From positions 39,480,716 to 39,544,715 of the forward strand of contig CM064874.1 of assembly GCA_032719365.1 (NCBI GenBank): a stretch of 64,000 nt of DNA, given 5' to 3'. Both the position numbers and the translations under genes were made by a program. Of this stretch, positions 1 through 12,137 are shown piece by piece (position 1 is the first letter of the stretch; the number at the start of each line of letters is the position of its first letter). Under the pieces are notes generated by a model. It was not told the origin of the DNA. It searched no databases and was given only the letters and a program-made list of their open reading frames with translations. The DNA is from Prinsepia uniflora. Lineage: Eukaryota > Streptophyta > Magnoliopsida > Rosales > Rosaceae.

Positions 1-757
1 AATCAAAAACAAAGAGAAATAACAAATTTATAGATTGAACACTTAAAGACAAGGCACCGCTAGTTTCACAAAACTTAGTTCAAAGTGGTCAGGTTTTATT
101 ACGTGTCCCGTTCTAAGTGGTCTGTTTATTCAAAGTGTAAGGCTAGGATCGTACATGGTCATACCAAGCTCTCAATCGTAACCCTTCAATATTGTATGGC
201 TGCGATTGTGCCACATACGTCACGTATAACTTTTGTATCGGAATCGCCACTGTTGATATGTGTAGTTCCTCAAAATTTCTCCGGTAAACAACATACACAC
301 CTGAAATCCAGCGTTGGATCTGAAGAAAATGATCCTGTGGCTGTAATTTAACCTGGAAATTTTGAAAAGAAATGAAATTTTTAATTATTAAAGAAAGCAA
401 TAGAGAATAAAAAAAAAAAAACAAGCGGGGCAATGATCGGACTCTCATGGTGGTGCCCGTAGCCGGATTCAGGGATAGAAAAAGCTGAGTGGAATAGGAG
501 AGCTTCTGAAGGGAGGAGACAGATGGCAGCGTTTGGGACGGGTAACCTCCAAAACTTTTTTTTTAATATATTTTCTCTTCTCAATCTCAAAAATTGCTTT
601 AATAAATAAATATTTTATTAAAAACGAGGGTGTATTGTATTGCGTACACGGTACACGTGCTCTGGAGCTGTCCGCCTGAAATCAGCCACCGAATCTCGAC
701 TCTCAAAACCACTGCTAAACCCCAGCTTTCGGATTCCGACCTTGAGCGTAGACAAAA
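1..757. other. Intergenic region and COX15 upstream sequence
   Basis: No gene is recognisable here; the short open frames lack protein-like composition. The last 110 bp before the COX15 start should contain its promoter and 5' leader. A perfect G-box core, CACGTG, lies at 654-659, about 100 bp upstream of the ATG. Whether it is functional is inference. Confidence 0.5.
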
Positions 758-3700
758 ATGTTTCGGAGTCGAGTGGTGGCGTTTTTGAAGAACAATAGCA
801 CGGCTCTCTACAATGTGCGGGGAGTGTTGAGCGATCAGTCTTTGAGATTATTCTCAACGGGAGTCACAAGGAAATGCTTCGATGGCCTTCGATCTTTGCC
901 TAAGGTTTCCTTTTCTCTTCCTTTCTATTTCGATCTTTGAAATCAATTCATTTTAGAGAAGTAAATGCTGGAAATAAAATTCAACTTTTTGGCATCTAGA
1001 CACGCTTCGCAGTTGCATTTCAATTTCAAGCTGTAAAATTTTGTTTGAGCAGTAGTATTTTTCTGATAATCAGATTCCTTCCATTGAGGATGTCGAGATT
1101 TTGACTGAATAGATGTAATTGGAATTTCATTTCTTTACGGTAACCAATGAGAAATTGGTTTTGATTGGAATGCTAAAAAGAATGAAATGCGTCATTATTA
1201 GTATAAAATGGGGTTTGGGTTTCTATGTTTTTGGGCTAAGGATATTCCGTATGGATAGTTGAACGTTGCAAAGATTGAATGTTTACATTTTATGCATAAA
1301 ACTTACATCTACAGTGATAATGTCGGTTTTAGTTGTTGTTTGGTGCTTGTTTCTTACAGATTGAAACGTTACTGACGTGCTATGTAGCTTGAATAAAGGA
1401 TTAGAGCCTCAATGTAATTAAATTTGAGTGCCTGCATCTGTGTTAACGTGAATATCTTGGATTGACAACCCTTGATTGAAGTTTTCTAGTTGTAGCATAT
1501 CATCTACTGATTTTAATGTTTATATTCTATAGTTTGACATTAATTTTTATGGTATCTACTTTTCCACGATGAATGCATACATAAAATGTACTAAAAACAA
1601 ATTTAGAAATCTTAGCTAGGCTTGGGATGTGTTGTTAAAGACTAAATCAATAGGAATTTACTATTCCATCTCCAGGGTAACTATCTACCATCTACAAGGA
1701 ATATGTCCATTGTGGCTTCTGTAGGCGTCGGAAATAAAGAGGGATTGAAGCTTCTTGTAAATGGAGGACCTCATGCGCAAAAGATGGTTGGCATTTGGCT
1801 TTTTGGTTCTGCCGCATGGGTGTTTAGCATGGTGATACTTGGTGGTGTTACACGACTAACACGGTCTGGTCTTTCAATGACTGATTGGAAATTTAGTGGG
1901 GGACTCCCTCCCCTCTCAGATGAAGACTGGTTGCTTGAGTTTGAGAAGTACAAGCAGTCCCCTGAGTATAAGCGGTTAGTGCAAGCGGAAACAACACGGC
2001 AGATTTTTAGAGCAATAATTTCAGTTTGCATTTTTAACAATTTTATAGCTTGTAGTGATCTGTATCTAAACTTGAAATTACCTTAAAATCCGTCCTGAAT
2101 TACTTAAGTTCGCTTGCAGATGCAAATATGCAATCCTTTGATGGCTCGAGGTGAACAGAAAATATGTTCTCTGAAAGGACTCTATGTTATGATAACTTTA
2201 GTTTTCATAATCATCTGTCTATCTAGATTTTTGTATTTCTGTTACCAAGATTTGTAGGCTGGAGTAACTGCACAATTGATGTTACTTGCTTTCAATTGGA
2301 GTTGAAGTCTTTTTCAGACCCTTATGAATTAACTACTTCTTGATCTCTTGCAGTGTAAATCGTGGAATGAGTATTGAAGATTTCCAATTCATCTATTGGA
2401 TGGAATATGCACATCGTATGTGGGGAAGAGCATTGGGTATTATGTTTGCCTTGCCATTCTCATATTTTCTTCGCAAGGGGTATATTACCCTACAGCTTGG
2501 ACTGAGGCTTTCTGCTCTTTTTGCCCTTGGTGCTGGGCAGGGTTTAATTGGCTGGTGGATGGTTAAAAGTGGTTTAGAGGTGACATATGGTTTCTTTTTT
2601 GTGGTTTGCATTGAAATTTGTATAAGTGATGGATATTTGAAATAATTCACCCTTACAGGAGCCACCATCTGAGTATGTCCAGCCAAGAGTAAGCCCTTAC
2701 CGTCTTGCAGCTCATCTTACTTCAGCCTTTGCTATATACTGTGGCCTTTTATGGACTGGTCTTTCTGTTGTCATGCCTGAGCCACCTGCTGAAACTCTAG
2801 CTTGCATTCACGGGGCAGCCAAGGTGAAGCAACTTGCTCTTCCCGTAAGCTTACTTGTTGGAGTAACTGCTATATCAGGAGCATTTGTTGCTGGGAATGA
2901 TGCTGTATGTAAATTTTGTTTTGCTTCTTGGATTTAACTGTGAACTAGTTGGATGATATGTGGCTTTTTCTGAGCAAATGATCTCCTTGTATGTGGAATT
3001 TTCAGGGGCATGCTTATAATACTTTTCCAAAGATGGGAGATACATGGATCCCGGAAGATGTTTTTGACATGAAGCCACTAATACGGAATTTCTTTGAGAA
3101 TACATCTACTGTGCAGGTATAAAAATATATCTTTAATATCGGTTGTTTCAATTTAATAATGACAAGGAAACTTAAAACACTACAGTGATAAAAATTAAAC
3201 GAACAATTGGAAAAAGGTTTTCGTGGGAGGGAACCAACCTATGAGTTTCTTCTTCTTTTTTCTATCTAAGAATAAAGGAAATGTCATTATGTTACCATTT
3301 TGAAGAAAACTTGTCGCTTTTAAGGGATTGAAATGTTTTTTCTGCTAACTGCATTTAACCCATCTTCTCTGAGCATAAATTCTTATTTCTTGTAATGAAT
3401 ACCGTTTTCTTTAGATAACATCATTTTCTTATTTGTAGCTTCACATCAATATTTCTTTAATTTCATCAAATTTGAAACATGGTTAACAGCTTTGATAAAT
3501 TATTCTTCCCTGGTTGTAGCTTGATCATCGTATCCTTGCAACTGCAACTTTGTTTTCTATCGGTGCTTTATGGTTATCAACAAGGAAGTTTGACATGCAT
3601 CCTGCAGTTCGATCTTTAATTGGAAGTGCTGTAGGCATGGCTAGCCTTCAGGTATATATATTTTCTAGCTTTCCATACATTTTACTTAATACATTTTACT

Positions 3701-3981
3701 TTTCCTTCTCTTTATCCGTAGAAACATAGTTCTCCTATAAAGATAGATCTCCTTTTGAATTATATCATTAGCATATAATGTTTTACAAATACCTTGCATT
3801 ATTGTCACAGGTCACACTGGGGATATCTACATTGCTGTCGTATGTGCCTGTCGAGCTTGGCACAGCACATCAAGCTGGAGCCTTGACTCTCTTGACGCTG
3901 ATGATCCTTCTGAATCACACTCTGCGTAGGCCATCACCGGCCCTCCTTAAATCTCTACCTCAAGTTGCAAAGACAATCTAG
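758..3981 (+). CDS. COX15: COX15, mitochondrial heme A synthase (seven exons, intact)
   Basis: Heme A synthase oxidises heme O to heme A for cytochrome c oxidase in the mitochondrial inner membrane. Exons read 758-904, 1676-1974, 2354-2579, 2659-2904, 3006-3116, 3520-3651 and 3811-3981. All introns are GT-AG and phases join without a stop, giving 443 codons plus TAG, the usual length for plant COX15. The Arg-rich first 25 residues fit a mitochondrial presequence. The conserved histidines expected to ligate heme are all present: EYAHR (H169), AAHL (H243), LDHR (H346) and TAHQ (H407). Other family blocks are GGVTRLTRSGLSM in exon 2, GAGQGLIGWWMVKSGL in exon 3 and GNDAGHAYNTFPKMGDTW across exons 4-5. 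Several long hydrophobic stretches match the multi-pass fold. The ATG at 758 is the only one giving a presequence in frame. It appears to be a normal single-copy gene; exact splice sites were chosen by eye from homology. Confidence 0.95.
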
Positions 3982-4880
3982 ATCTTCTTGGTAACAAATT
4001 TGTAACAATTGTTTCGTCTTTGAAGTGGATGAAGCAATATATATTATTTTATTCGTGTGCCATACGTGAGAAAAAATGTGTTTCTTTCGCTCGTAGTTCA
4101 GAATAATATACCATCGCAATCAACAAATATAATGAAAGCTTTTATCCACCAGTAACTGTTAAAGCTTTCTAGCATACACTGCTATGTATTGCTCAGTGGT
4201 AGTCACCCTCTCTCAGATTTTTTGATAGACAGTTCATTGATATAAGAAATGCTAAGATTTCAATAGGTATTTCTTCTATGAATCGATCGAATAAGAGAAT
4301 ACTAAATGCATATTAAATAAACTTGGCTGTAATTGGCTGCAGACTGCAGTGATACAACGTACAGTGAATATGGTATTTCTTTCAGAAAATTGAAGAAGCA
4401 GTGGAAGGACCATTCTGCATAACAAACAATTATTTAATGATACAACATACAAAGATGCAGATATATGATAAGAGTTAGGTGCGTCACTGTAGCTGGTACC
4501 AAAACAAGATGAACTCCTTTAATTGAGAGGTTGAAGAAAAAAAGTATAAACTTGGAAATTCAAAATGATGGGAAAGAAAACCACAAGATTGCTAGATAAT
4601 AGCCCTAGAGCGCTTTAAAAACTATTTGGAACCCTTCTCATGGCAATGAAACCAGCGCCTGGGCTATTCTATATGGAGAGGGGGAAAAAACAAGAGCCTA
4701 AAAAAACTTACTCATGTAATGCCCTCTACTTTAATAGCTAATCCAGAAAAGAGCTTCCCTTATCAAGACCCCGGTGGGGAAAAATTTCAAAGACGTCTTC
4801 TTATCAGTGACCTGGGGATGAACAAACGACAGGGTAACATCACATCATCCACAACGTAGTGTCTCTCTTTCCTCATTCTT
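3982..4880. other. Intergenic region between convergent COX15 and P450 pseudogene
   Basis: AT-rich sequence holding the COX15 3' UTR (first 100 bp or so) and the presumed 3' UTR of the minus-strand P450. No coding block, RNA gene or clear repeat is seen. Confidence 0.5.
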
Positions 4881-5067
4881 TCAGATGCCCCTTTTTATGA
4901 AAACAATCTGTGAACCAGAACAAGGCTGAAACATGACATTGTTTGGTTCTTGGTTATACTGAGCTTCTAGCTGGAGCTTTATCTGTACAGCATAATAAAG
5001 TGAGCAAAATTAGACCTATATGATTTTTGTTTTTTTTCTTGCTATTAACATTGGCTTTGGGTTTTTG

Positions 5068-5070
<3 letters not shown>

Positions 5071-5102
<32 letters not shown>
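5071..5102. repeat. Poly-G tract, 32 bases
   Basis: An uninterrupted run of 32 G on the plus strand, in the last intron of the P450 pseudogene. It could form a G-quadruplex or be a length-uncertain sequencing artefact. Confidence 0.95.
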
Positions 5103-5103
<1 letters not shown>

Positions 5104-6402
5104 AGGGGATTGTGGTGGGGAGAGAGCGCACAAACCTGGTAGTGTTCAAGCAATGATGCAAATAATGTTGCAACTCCTTTGATTACAAATTTCTTGCCCA
5201 TACAGGCACGGATACCAGATCCAAAGGGAAGAAATGCTGTGTTTCCATTTGGATCCTTCAGAATGGAGGAGTTTTCTCCAGGATTCACAACCTTTCCAGA
5301 CGCCCCTGAGAACATTTCATAACCAATTATTGTTCCTCATGGACCATATGAACTTTATGGTCTGGTACCATGCTATGCTAACTTCATGACAGGTGTTTAA
5401 CTTGTCATACAAATTTCAACTTCCTATAATACAGGTTGGACAGTGAATGTGACACTCGTATCCAAACTAGACCTGAATTCACATAGAAAAAGGAAGCTTC
5501 CATACAAGAATATCCCGCAAAGTGCAAACAAATTAGTTACTGAGTTTTCTTTAAAAATGGCATCCTGTGCAGTGTGCAATACAAGATAGCATAAAAGATC
5601 AGAAACATACTGCCCACATTTGCAAACAAAATGGGAAATGAACACCGACTTTTGAAATATTTAAATCAATCAACACTTCTATAACTGCACATGGCATAAA
5701 ATAATACATAGCAGGGAATTTGAAAACCATATGAATCATATAATGGCATTGGGAATAGATAAAAATAAAACCTGAAACTGAGTTATTGGGCATTATATCA
5801 GATTCAGATCCCGCTCCAGGCTTGGACAAAAATCGATATGGGTTAAATTCACTAGCATGACTTCCCCAACTGGAACCATCCATCTGTACCAGCTGTACAG
5901 GCACAACCAATCCTGCTCCAGCAGGTATAGTTACCCCGTTTTTAAGATTCAAGTCTTCAAGAGGGAAGGAAAGAAAATTATTCAATTCTTAGTCAAGTAG
6001 TGAAGAAAAGACATTGCAAGTCACAACAATCAAAGAGGAATAAATTAAGCATGAAGATTCATTTAACCAGCACAATACGTAAGCAGGAGCTGAAAAAACG
6101 TGAGCAATCTCAAGAAGCAGTTAGCTGAAAATATTTCTTGGATTGATATCCAGGCTAAGAAATCTGTTTCCAAACAAAATTATGACATCGTTTCGTTTTC
6201 TTCTTTTTTTTTTTGGCCTGAATTATGGCTTCATATCAGTGCATCGAGGTCTCATTTGATATGCTGTATTGTATTAACTATGTTAATTATCAATCACAAA
6301 TTTGCAATCAACGATTACATATACTATCCTTAACTTCCGTATGTTTTTTTCTTTTGGAATCCTGAAACCCTGAAAAGAGTAATGAAAATAGTATTAATTA
6401 TC

Positions 6403-6408
<6 letters not shown>

Positions 6409-6443
<35 letters not shown>
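6409..6443. repeat. (AT)n microsatellite
   Basis: About 17 AT units inside the P450 pseudogene, in the interval from which its middle exons are missing. Confidence 0.95.
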
Positions 6444-6453
<10 letters not shown>

Positions 6454-7039
6454 TGTATTCCGGTGATGTACTTCAGTTTAAAATTTTGAGGAAAATCCAG
6501 AATCTGAACCCAAAAAAGGAAGAGAAGCAAGACTTCAGATTCATTCATATAATTCTACCGACCAATTGCAAAAGTTGAACTTAACCCCTCAGAGCTAATT
6601 ACACTAGTTAACTACAAAAACTTCGAACAGTGAAAGTATCACACAGAAAGACAACTACACACACCGGTGAAATTTTCGCGGGAAATGAGGTTGCAGTGGC
6701 CATAGAAGGAGGGAAAAGGAGGCCCAGGAATTGAGTTGGCTTTGTTCCCATAAGCGAAGCAGCTTAACAAGCCTGGTGAGCAAGATTGCAGTGACTGCGA
6801 TGAGGGAAACCCAAAGGAAAGCATTGAATTCTCTGTTAGCAACGTCTCTGAGAAGAAGTCGATTGCAAGCTTCGGATCTGGAGTGAAAGAAAATCGCCAA
6901 GAGCGTCTTGTTTCCACATGCGGAAGAGGAAGAAGAGGATTTCATTTTTGCATATCAGACAGCAAGAAAGAAGTAAAAATAAAATATAAAAGGCTCAGAC
7001 TAAATCAACAAAGACTACGAAATCGACGGGAGCACAGTA

Positions 7040-7403
7040 TGTAAACCAATTCATACATACATAACATCAAACATGCTACGAAGAAACCTGATCTTAACAT
7101 CTTGATGAACAAGAGTTAGAATATCAATCCTCTCCTCTATTTTAGATTGGAAGGCCTTAGCTTTCAAGATAGGGTTAGCAATATTTATATGCATCTAGAT
7201 TCCTATTCAATTCTTATCACATAATAAGTAGGAATCTTAGATGACTTCCAATAGGGTACCAATTACGTTTAAGTTCCTCAAATAGCTTAAACCTCATTCA
7301 ACTGGGATTTCCAATAGATTCTTAATTGATTATGAACTTTATTAGTTTTCAAGCTTGTTACTTGCCTTGTAAGTTACTCATTTATACTCAATTTTTTCCA
7401 ACA
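7040..7403 (-). repeat. Copia-1 3' LTR (364 bp)
   Basis: Aligns throughout with 15800-16264 but lacks two blocks of about 57 and 43 bp present there. The neighbouring plus-strand sequence TTCTCCCACTTGAG (7404-7417) is the complement of a polypurine tract, CTCAAGTGGGAGAA, directly abutting the LTR. Confidence 0.93.
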
Positions 7404-7978
7404 TTCTCCCACTTGAGTATAAAAGAGAAAATCAGCAAGTTCAATATAACTTAGAAACTAAAAGTAATCACTAAGTCCTCAAAATCTTAAGAACTTAATC
7501 CAACACAACAGTCACTGCTGTTTTGAACCACATGCCTATAAGACAACCGATACAACTTCTGTACTATTGCCTTATAATCACATATGACACTAAAGTAGCA
7601 GCACAAGGCTGTAAAATCTGGCTTTTCCATACAAGAAACCAGTGAGTGCCTCGAAGGCCACTCCCACATTTTGGTCACATCAATGTGATAAATACAAACT
7701 CCATCACAAATTCTACTCAATCAAAATGTAGAACCCTAAAGTTAGAATAGTCATATCACATTTCAGAACAGCAACATAGGTTCCAAATTGTGCAGTAACC
7801 ACATTAAGTATGAATTGAGCAAAGTACATAATTACAGATGTATAAAACATTTCTTTGAAATCTGTAAGCTCAATACTGCAGTTAAGACTGGAAGAACAAG
7901 TAAAAGTTCTGAAAACATCAACATAGTTATGAGAATCCTTATCATGAGAAAAAACAACCTAATTAAAACAGACCTGCA
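7404..7978. other. Copia-1 3' untranslated internal segment
   Basis: Lies between RNase H and the polypurine tract. No coding block is visible. Confidence 0.6.
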
Positions 7979-8509
7979 TCACTCCCACTGATGAAGTGAT
8001 TCAAAACTATCTGTGAGTCCCATATTTGCCACATGGACTTGGAATTCCTTCACAGGCAAGGCCTTTGTTAATGGATCCGCAAGCATCATCTTGGTGTTCA
8101 GGTATACCACGTCTATGACACCATCCTTAACCTTTTCTTGTACCAGCAAGTACTTGACCTCCATCAAACGTGTAGCAAATGTCCTTCTGTTGTTCTTAGA
8201 GAAGACGGCAGCTAAGGTGTTGTCACAGTAAAGTGTGATAGGTCTCTAGATAGAATCAATGACTAGAAGCTCACTCATGAAGTTCTTAAGCCACATAACC
8301 TGCTTAGTTGCCTCATAAATAGCAATGAATTTAGCCTGCATTGTGGATGTGGCTATGGTAGTTTGCTTAGCAGTTTTCCAGGACACTGCCTCACATGTCA
8401 TCATGAAGATGTACCCTCTTGTGGACTTCCTATCCCGTGAGCAACCAGCCATATCTGAATCAGAGTAAGCTACTAACTCCAATGTGTTTGAGCCACCATA
8501 GACCATCAT
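7979..8509 (-). pseudogene. Copia-1 RNase H domain
   Basis: The frame from 8509 shows LVAYSDSDMAGC, the copia RNase H opening with a catalytic Asp, then RKSTRGYIF and SWKTAKQ. A stop near 8247 splits it, and the remainder runs to 7979 with ADPLTKALP, the usual C-terminal block. RNase H removes template RNA during reverse transcription. It is the 3'-most domain and is inactive as a single chain here. Confidence 0.9.
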
Positions 8510-8707
8510 GTGATGCTTGGTTTTCTGTAGATAACGAAGGACTTTCTTCCCAACAATCTAGTGAGCTTCACCTGGATTTGATTGAAATCTACCTAACAAG
8601 CTAACAACAAAATCCAAGTCTGGTATGTTGCACACTTGTGCATACATGATACTCCCTACTAAGGATGCATAAGGTTTGTCACGCATCTTTGCCCTGTCAA
8701 GTTCAGT

Positions 8708-9421
8708 TTAAGGAAACTGATCTTTGTGTAATTTTTCACCCTTGTTTATTGGAACATCACCATTAGAACATTTATCCATTTTGAACCTCTTCAGTATTCT
8801 TTCTATGTAGGTCCTCTGGGATAGCCCTAGAAGCCTACTACCTCTATCTCTTACAATCTCTATGCCTAGTACAAAATGGGCATTACCTAGATCTTTCATT
8901 TCAAAACTGGTAGATAGCAAGTTTTTGGTGTCATTTAACAATCCCATATCAGAACTAGCTAGCAGGATATCATCAACATATAGAATAAAAAAGATGAAGT
9001 GTGCTCCACTAACCTTAAGGTAGATATAATCATCAAGTTTGTTCTCTTTGAAACCAAAACTGGTTACTACTTGATCAAACTTCAAGTACCACTGTCGTGA
9101 GGTTTGTTGTAGTCTATAGATGGACTTTTGTAGCTTGCATACCATAGACTCCTGCCCCCTTTCAACAAATCCAGGGGGTTATTGCATAAAAATCTGTTCA
9201 GTTAAAACCCCATTAAGAAAAGCAGTTTTGATATCCATCTGATGAAGCTCAAGGTCAAAGTGAGCAGTTAAGGCCATAATTACTCTCAGGGAATCTTTGG
9301 ATAAAACTAGTGAAAACGTATCAGAATAGTCGATGCTCTCCCTCGGAGTGAAGCCTTTGGCTACTAACCTAGCTTTGTACCTTTCAATCTGTCCTTGTGA
9401 GTCTCTTTTGGTTTTAAACAC
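8708..9421 (-). pseudogene. Copia-1 reverse transcriptase
   Basis: Two frames cover the domain. 9421-9179 has YKARLVAKGFTPRESIDY and HQMDIKTAFLNG, containing the first catalytic Asp. 9145-8708 has the YVDD active site within ILYVDDILLASSD. A stop and frame break separate them at about 9150-9178. Sequence between 8707 and 8510 continues RT-RNase H linker homology with stops. Together these give the copia RT palm, but broken. Confidence 0.93.
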
Positions 9422-9469
9422 CCATTTGCAAGCAATAGCCAGTACATTATCTGGTTGCTCAACTAATGT

Positions 9470-10261
9470 TTATACTTGATTTTGTTCCATGGATTGCAAC
9501 TCCTCATCCATTGCTTTTTGCCACAAAACCGCATTGGGACTTTCCATGGAAGCTTGATAGGTGAGTGGATCCTCATATGTTCCAGTGTCATACTCAGTCT
9601 CCTGTAAGTACACCATGTAGTCAGGTGGAATAGTTGACTTCGTCTGTTGTGTGGATCTTCTGAGTGTAAGTGGATCCTCAACCACTTGTGTTGTAGGAAG
9701 TGGATGAGGTTCTGGGTATACAAAGGGATGAGATGGGGTAGTTGGAACTGAAGTAGTGTGTACAGGGGTTGGAGGGGAGTGAGGATGATCATGGGGTTCA
9801 ATCACAATTGTAGGAACCTGATTCAACCTTGTAGTGTTTCCAGAAACTGCTTCTAAGGTCTCATCAATGGTCTGTACTTCATCAAAATCTGAATTGTCGA
9901 CTGCTAAGTAATCTGACCCAAAATCTTCCAAAAACTTGGCATTGTGAGTTTCCTGAATCTGTGTGTTTAAGTGAGGGCAATAGAATTTGAAACTTTTGGA
10001 TTTTTCAGGATATCCAGTGAAGTAGCATGATTCAGTTCTACTGTCCAGCTTGTTCTCACTTGGTCTGTGCAGTCTGGCTTCAGCTTTGCATCCCCAAACG
10101 TGCAAATGGTTTAGACTAGGCTTCCAACCTTTCCAAAGCTCAAAAGATATCCTAGGGACTGCCTTACTTGGTACACGGTTCAGCACATAATTTGCTGTTT
10201 TCAGTGCTTCTCCCCATAGGAAATCAGGTAGACCAACCCTACACTTCATGCTTCTTACCAT
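9470..10261 (-). pseudogene. Copia-1 integrase C-terminal region and linker
   Basis: 263 codons beginning with the integrase helix region MVRSMKCRVGLPDFLWGEAL, then LNRVPSKAVP and LHVWGCKAEARLH, the normal copia integrase C-terminal blocks. After about residue 120 it becomes a Pro/Thr/His-rich linker (PHDHPHSPPTPVHTTSVP) leading to RT. A stop or frame break separates it from the catalytic core upstream. Confidence 0.88.
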
Positions 10262-10335
10262 GTTGATCAGGGTCCTATTTTTCTTTTCTGCTACTTCATT
10301 CTACTATAGTGTGTATAGGGTTGTATGTTGAGCCA

Positions 10336-11304
10336 CTATCCCATGTTTTTGTAAGTAAAGGGAAAAATTCGCTGTCCAGATTCAGTAAATCTGCCATAGT
10401 ACTCACCACCCCTATCTGATCTCACAATCTTTATGGTTTTGTTTAATTGATTTTCAACTTCAGTTTTAAAGATTTCAAAACACTTTAAAACAACAAACTT
10501 TTCAGGTATCAAGTAGACATAAGTAAAACGAGAGAACTCATCAATGAATGTCACAAAATAAATATTTCCACAAATAGTTTTATAGGGAAATGGCCCACAA
10601 ATATCAGTATGAATGATTTCTAGTAGAGAATGACTTCTAGATGCATGTTTCTCTTTCAGGTTTGTGGTTTTTCCCTTAATACAATCAACATAATGAGTCA
10701 AGTCTGTTGGGGACAATTTGGGAATGAGACCAGATTTCATTCGTCTTATGATCTTGTCTTTAGAGATATGCCCTAGTCTTTTATGCCACAACATAAAAGA
10801 TGATTCATCAAGGAGCATTCGTTTAGATCCAACATGACTAATGGAATAGCATTCATTCATAACAAAAAAATCTAATTGCCACATATCACCAATCAAAGTA
10901 GCAGTGCCAAGTAACTCATCCATTTTATTGAATTTAAAAAATGAAATTGAGTTTGAATTCCCAATAAAACAAAAACCATCCTTAACAAGTTGGGATGCTG
11001 AAATTAAATTCCTTCTCATAAAAGGTACATAGAGAACTTCTTTTAAGTCTAAAACAAAACGAGATGAGAACACAAGCTTGACACTCCCAACAGACTCAAC
11101 TTCAACTTTAGATCCATTGCCAACATAAACTTTGTAAATTTGTCTACTTGGATGTGTCATTTTTATGAAATCCTGCAAAGAGTTGGTGATATGAACAGAA
11201 TAGCCAGTGTCAAACCACCAAGAATTTTGTGGAGTAAAAACTAAATTGGATTCAAAACAAACAAAAACATGTGGAGTTGAAAAGAAATCACCTTTCTTTA
11301 GCAT
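10336..11304 (-). pseudogene. Copia-1 protease and integrase core
   Basis: An open stretch of 322 codons. Protease appears at the start as WWFDTGYSVHITNS, where DTG is the aspartic active site, though the usual Ala/Ser after Gly is Tyr. The integrase zinc finger follows (LWHKRLGHIS), with one metal Cys apparently replaced in THYVDC. The DDE core shows HTDICGP, FIDEFSR and SDRGGEYYG. The frame breaks at about 10336. The substitutions point to a long-inactive copy. Confidence 0.9.
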
Positions 11305-11523
11305 CTAGGCTTTGAAATCAGCATAGTCCTTCATGGCATGACCAGGTTTTCTACAAAAGTAACATTTAAACTCTTGTTTTCCTTTTTTAGTATTGTGAGA
11401 TGCATATGTCTTAAGGGGCTTATGAGGTTTCACGACAAGTTTACTAGCTTTATAAGAGGGTTTGAACTTCTTACCCGAGACATCAACCTGTTTGTTCTCG
11501 GAAGAGTGAATAAAATTCACCAT
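11305..11523 (-). pseudogene. Copia-1 gag zinc knuckle
   Basis: Contains CYFCRKPGHAMKDY, a CX2CX4HX4C nucleocapsid knuckle whose last Cys is Tyr. Lys-rich flanks fit RNA binding. It precedes the protease, as in copia. Confidence 0.85.
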
Positions 11524-11657
11524 TGCTAACTTCTCCTTCTTCTGTCGCAGTTCTTCTTGAACACATTGAATGATGAACTAATTAACTCCCCATTTGTCCT
11601 TCTGTAGGTTATAAGTCACATTGAGGGTACCATATTCAGGTGGTAGGGAATTCAAGG

Positions 11658-12137
11658 CTAAGTGGACAAGGAATGCTCATTGATGGGAATTTTCAGGTCA
11701 GCTAGTTTGGAGGATCTCTCAACCATTTTCATCAAATGGTCACGAATGCTGCCACTTCCATCGAACTTCATACTCACCAATTCAGCAAGGTGAGTGTTTG
11801 CATCTGCCTTATCTAAAGTCTGATATTTTGCAGCCACGGCTTCCAAAAGGTCCTTAGCAAGATTGCTTTCCACTTGAATTGCTCCCCTAACACTGTCCTG
11901 CATAGACTTCCTTATGCACAGAAGGGATAGTCGATTAGAGTGATTCCATTCCTTGAAATAGTCCCTTTCTTCCTTAGTACTTGTTGCTATGAGTTTTGCT
12001 AGTTTTGGCTCCAATAATGCCAAGTCCAACCCTACATATCCTAAGTGGAATTTCAGGTCTGATCTCCACTTACTGTAGTTGTTCCCAGTAAGAGTCTCTA
12101 TTTCATTGAAGTTGGTTGCCAATCCTCCTGATCTCAC
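11658..12137 (-). pseudogene. Copia-1 gag capsid region
   Basis: The frame shows IETLTGNNYSKWRSDLKFHL, the UBN2/copia gag opening, followed by helices typical of the family and FDGSGSIRDHLMKMV. The open frame begins with GTG at 12137 and runs upstream without a clear ATG. It breaks near 11658 before the zinc knuckle. Confidence 0.88.

Larger units (their letters stand above)
4881..6945 (-). pseudogene. Cytochrome P450 pseudogene, middle exons missing
   Basis: Three 3' exons splice cleanly. Exon 5954-5772 encodes DLNLKNGVTIPAG and an FNPYRF block. Exon 5305-5145 (end approximate) carries the heme-binding loop FLPFGSGIRACMGKKFV with the thiolate Cys. Exon 4982-4881 encodes a beta-sheet tail ending in TGA. 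The 5' exon (6945-6665) starts MKSSSSS, has a hydrophobic membrane anchor, and reaches the proline hinge SIPGPPFPSFYGH only after a one-base frame change near LLRLW. The roughly 300 residues between are absent: no I-helix AGxDT and no clear ExxR. A weak remnant near 6080-6140 reads EIAHV...SAPAYVL and might be an eroded K-helix. Plant P450s are ER monooxygenases of about 500 residues. The subfamily and substrate are not identifiable from this. Confidence 0.85.

Noticed and set aside
85..448. Short frames upstream of COX15 on both strands
   Set aside because: Overlapping, unlike any known protein and lacking gene structure.
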